Shown here in pieces: positions 63,216 through 64,000 of a stretch of 64,000 bases of DNA (position 1 is its first letter; each line of letters opens with the position of its first letter). A program made the position numbers and the translations under genes. The notes under the pieces are model-generated. The model had not been told where the DNA came from. It did not search any database and worked only from the letters and a program-made list of their open reading frames with translations. The DNA is taken from positions 1 through 64,000 of the forward strand of contig NZ_JNZO01000022.1 of assembly GCF_000717595.1 (NCBI RefSeq), written 5' to 3'. This DNA comes from Streptomyces flavochromogenes. Lineage in GTDB: Bacteria > Actinomycetota > Actinomycetes > Streptomycetales > Streptomycetaceae.

Positions 63216-63242
63216 AACGAGACGGGGCGGCGATTGCTGACA
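63216..63242 (-). promoter_or_regulatory. Candidate ECF41 promoter and inverted repeat
   Basis: On the minus strand TGTCAGC (63236-63242), a 16-bp spacer, and CGTT (63216-63219) resemble the ECF41 pattern TGTCACA ... CGTC. It lies 34 bp before the oxidoreductase start. A perfect 9-bp inverted repeat (GTCTCGTTC, 63195-63203 with 63215-63223) overlaps the -10 side. Confidence 0.5.
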
Positions 63243-63270
63243 GGAGTGGGATGTGACGCCGGTCACGCCC

Positions 63271-63318
63271 GTGAAGGCCCGTCGTGAAGGCCCGTCGTGA
63301 AGGCCCGTCGTGAAGGCG
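63271..63318. repeat. 13-bp tandem repeat (3.7 copies)
   Basis: GTGAAGGCCCGTC repeated at 63271, 63284 and 63297, with a partial copy GTGAAGGCG from 63310. It lies in the spacer between the oxidoreductase and the esterase. It has no coding support. Confidence 0.85.
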
Positions 63319-63398
63319 CTGCGTCGGCCGCCGGCGGATCGACATCGCCGGTGCGTCAATCCTCGCGATCCTGGTGTTGGCCCTTGCCCGCCGCGTGA

Positions 63399-64000
<602 letters not shown>

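Overview
The window is a 64 kb piece of high-GC actinobacterial chromosome, almost certainly Streptomyces. The evidence is the roughly 70% GC content, many GTG starts, Tat and lipoprotein signals, a LAXTG-like sortase substrate, a DasR-type operator, the TerD / ArfB / CdgB / NagKA / OtsAB / ThrC / GroEL2 gene order I remember from the S. coelicolor core chromosome (around SCO4277-SCO4296), and a chloramphenicol 3-O-phosphotransferase very like the S. venezuelae prototype. No tRNA, rRNA, CRISPR array or insertion sequence was recognised.

Layout. 1-7.2 kb: tail of a GlcG/HbpS-like gene, an M1 metallopeptidase lipoprotein, a GNAT protein, TerD, the ribosome-rescue hydrolase ArfB, a flavin reductase, the diguanylate cyclase CdgB (with a Crp-like operator upstream) and a membrane protein with a carbohydrate-binding domain. 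7.2-11.9 kb: GlcNAc utilisation (nagK-nagA, a PfkB sugar kinase and a divergent sugar-binding lipoprotein) with two DasR (dre)-like sites between nagK and the lipoprotein gene. 12-19 kb: DUF3263 protein, OtsB, an imine-reductase-like enzyme with a divergent HxlR regulator, OtsA, a sortase-anchored surface protein and glucosyl-3-phosphoglycerate synthase. 19-23.4 kb: a SAM-I riboswitch before thrC, a CysO-like sulfur carrier ending Gly-Gly-Cys, a cold-shock protein, and groEL behind a doubled CIRCE operator. 23.6-33.6 kb: assorted enzymes, including a large FG-GAP secreted protein, a degenerate KamA-like radical SAM protein and a secreted tripeptidyl-aminopeptidase-type hydrolase. 33.6-37 kb: a MurNAc operon (rpiR-murQ-PTS EIIBC). 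37-42 kb: small conserved proteins, Cpt next to a Cml/Cmx-like MFS exporter, an HD-domain protein, and an EmrB/QacA exporter behind two CsoR-like operators.

42.3-58.3 kb is the most unusual part: a tightly packed, co-directional operon that looks like a compact natural-product locus. It encodes a MaoC dehydratase, two methyltransferases, an AurF/CmlI-like diiron oxygenase, a stand-alone seryl-tRNA-synthetase-like amino acid:carrier-protein ligase, its own AcpS-type phosphopantetheinyl transferase and carrier protein, and then a complete SAM regeneration cycle (MetK, adenosine-kinase-like PfkB protein, MetH, MetF, S-adenosylhomocysteinase). A PLP trans-sulfuration enzyme lies just upstream. 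The simplest model is that an amino acid is loaded on the carrier protein without tRNA or NRPS, oxidised and methylated, while the locus recycles its own SAM. Two places are broken: metH has an out-of-frame gap that puts its N-terminal part in frame with metF, and the 3' end of the operon holds a thioesterase with several frame changes, which may be decay or assembly error. The last part (58.4-64 kb) holds a DUF4232 lipoprotein, a dienelactone hydrolase, a GNAT protein, an ECF41-type sigma factor with its partner FAD oxidoreductase (which ends in a (Asp-Arg-Thr)10 repeat), and the start of a type-B carboxylesterase cut by the window edge.
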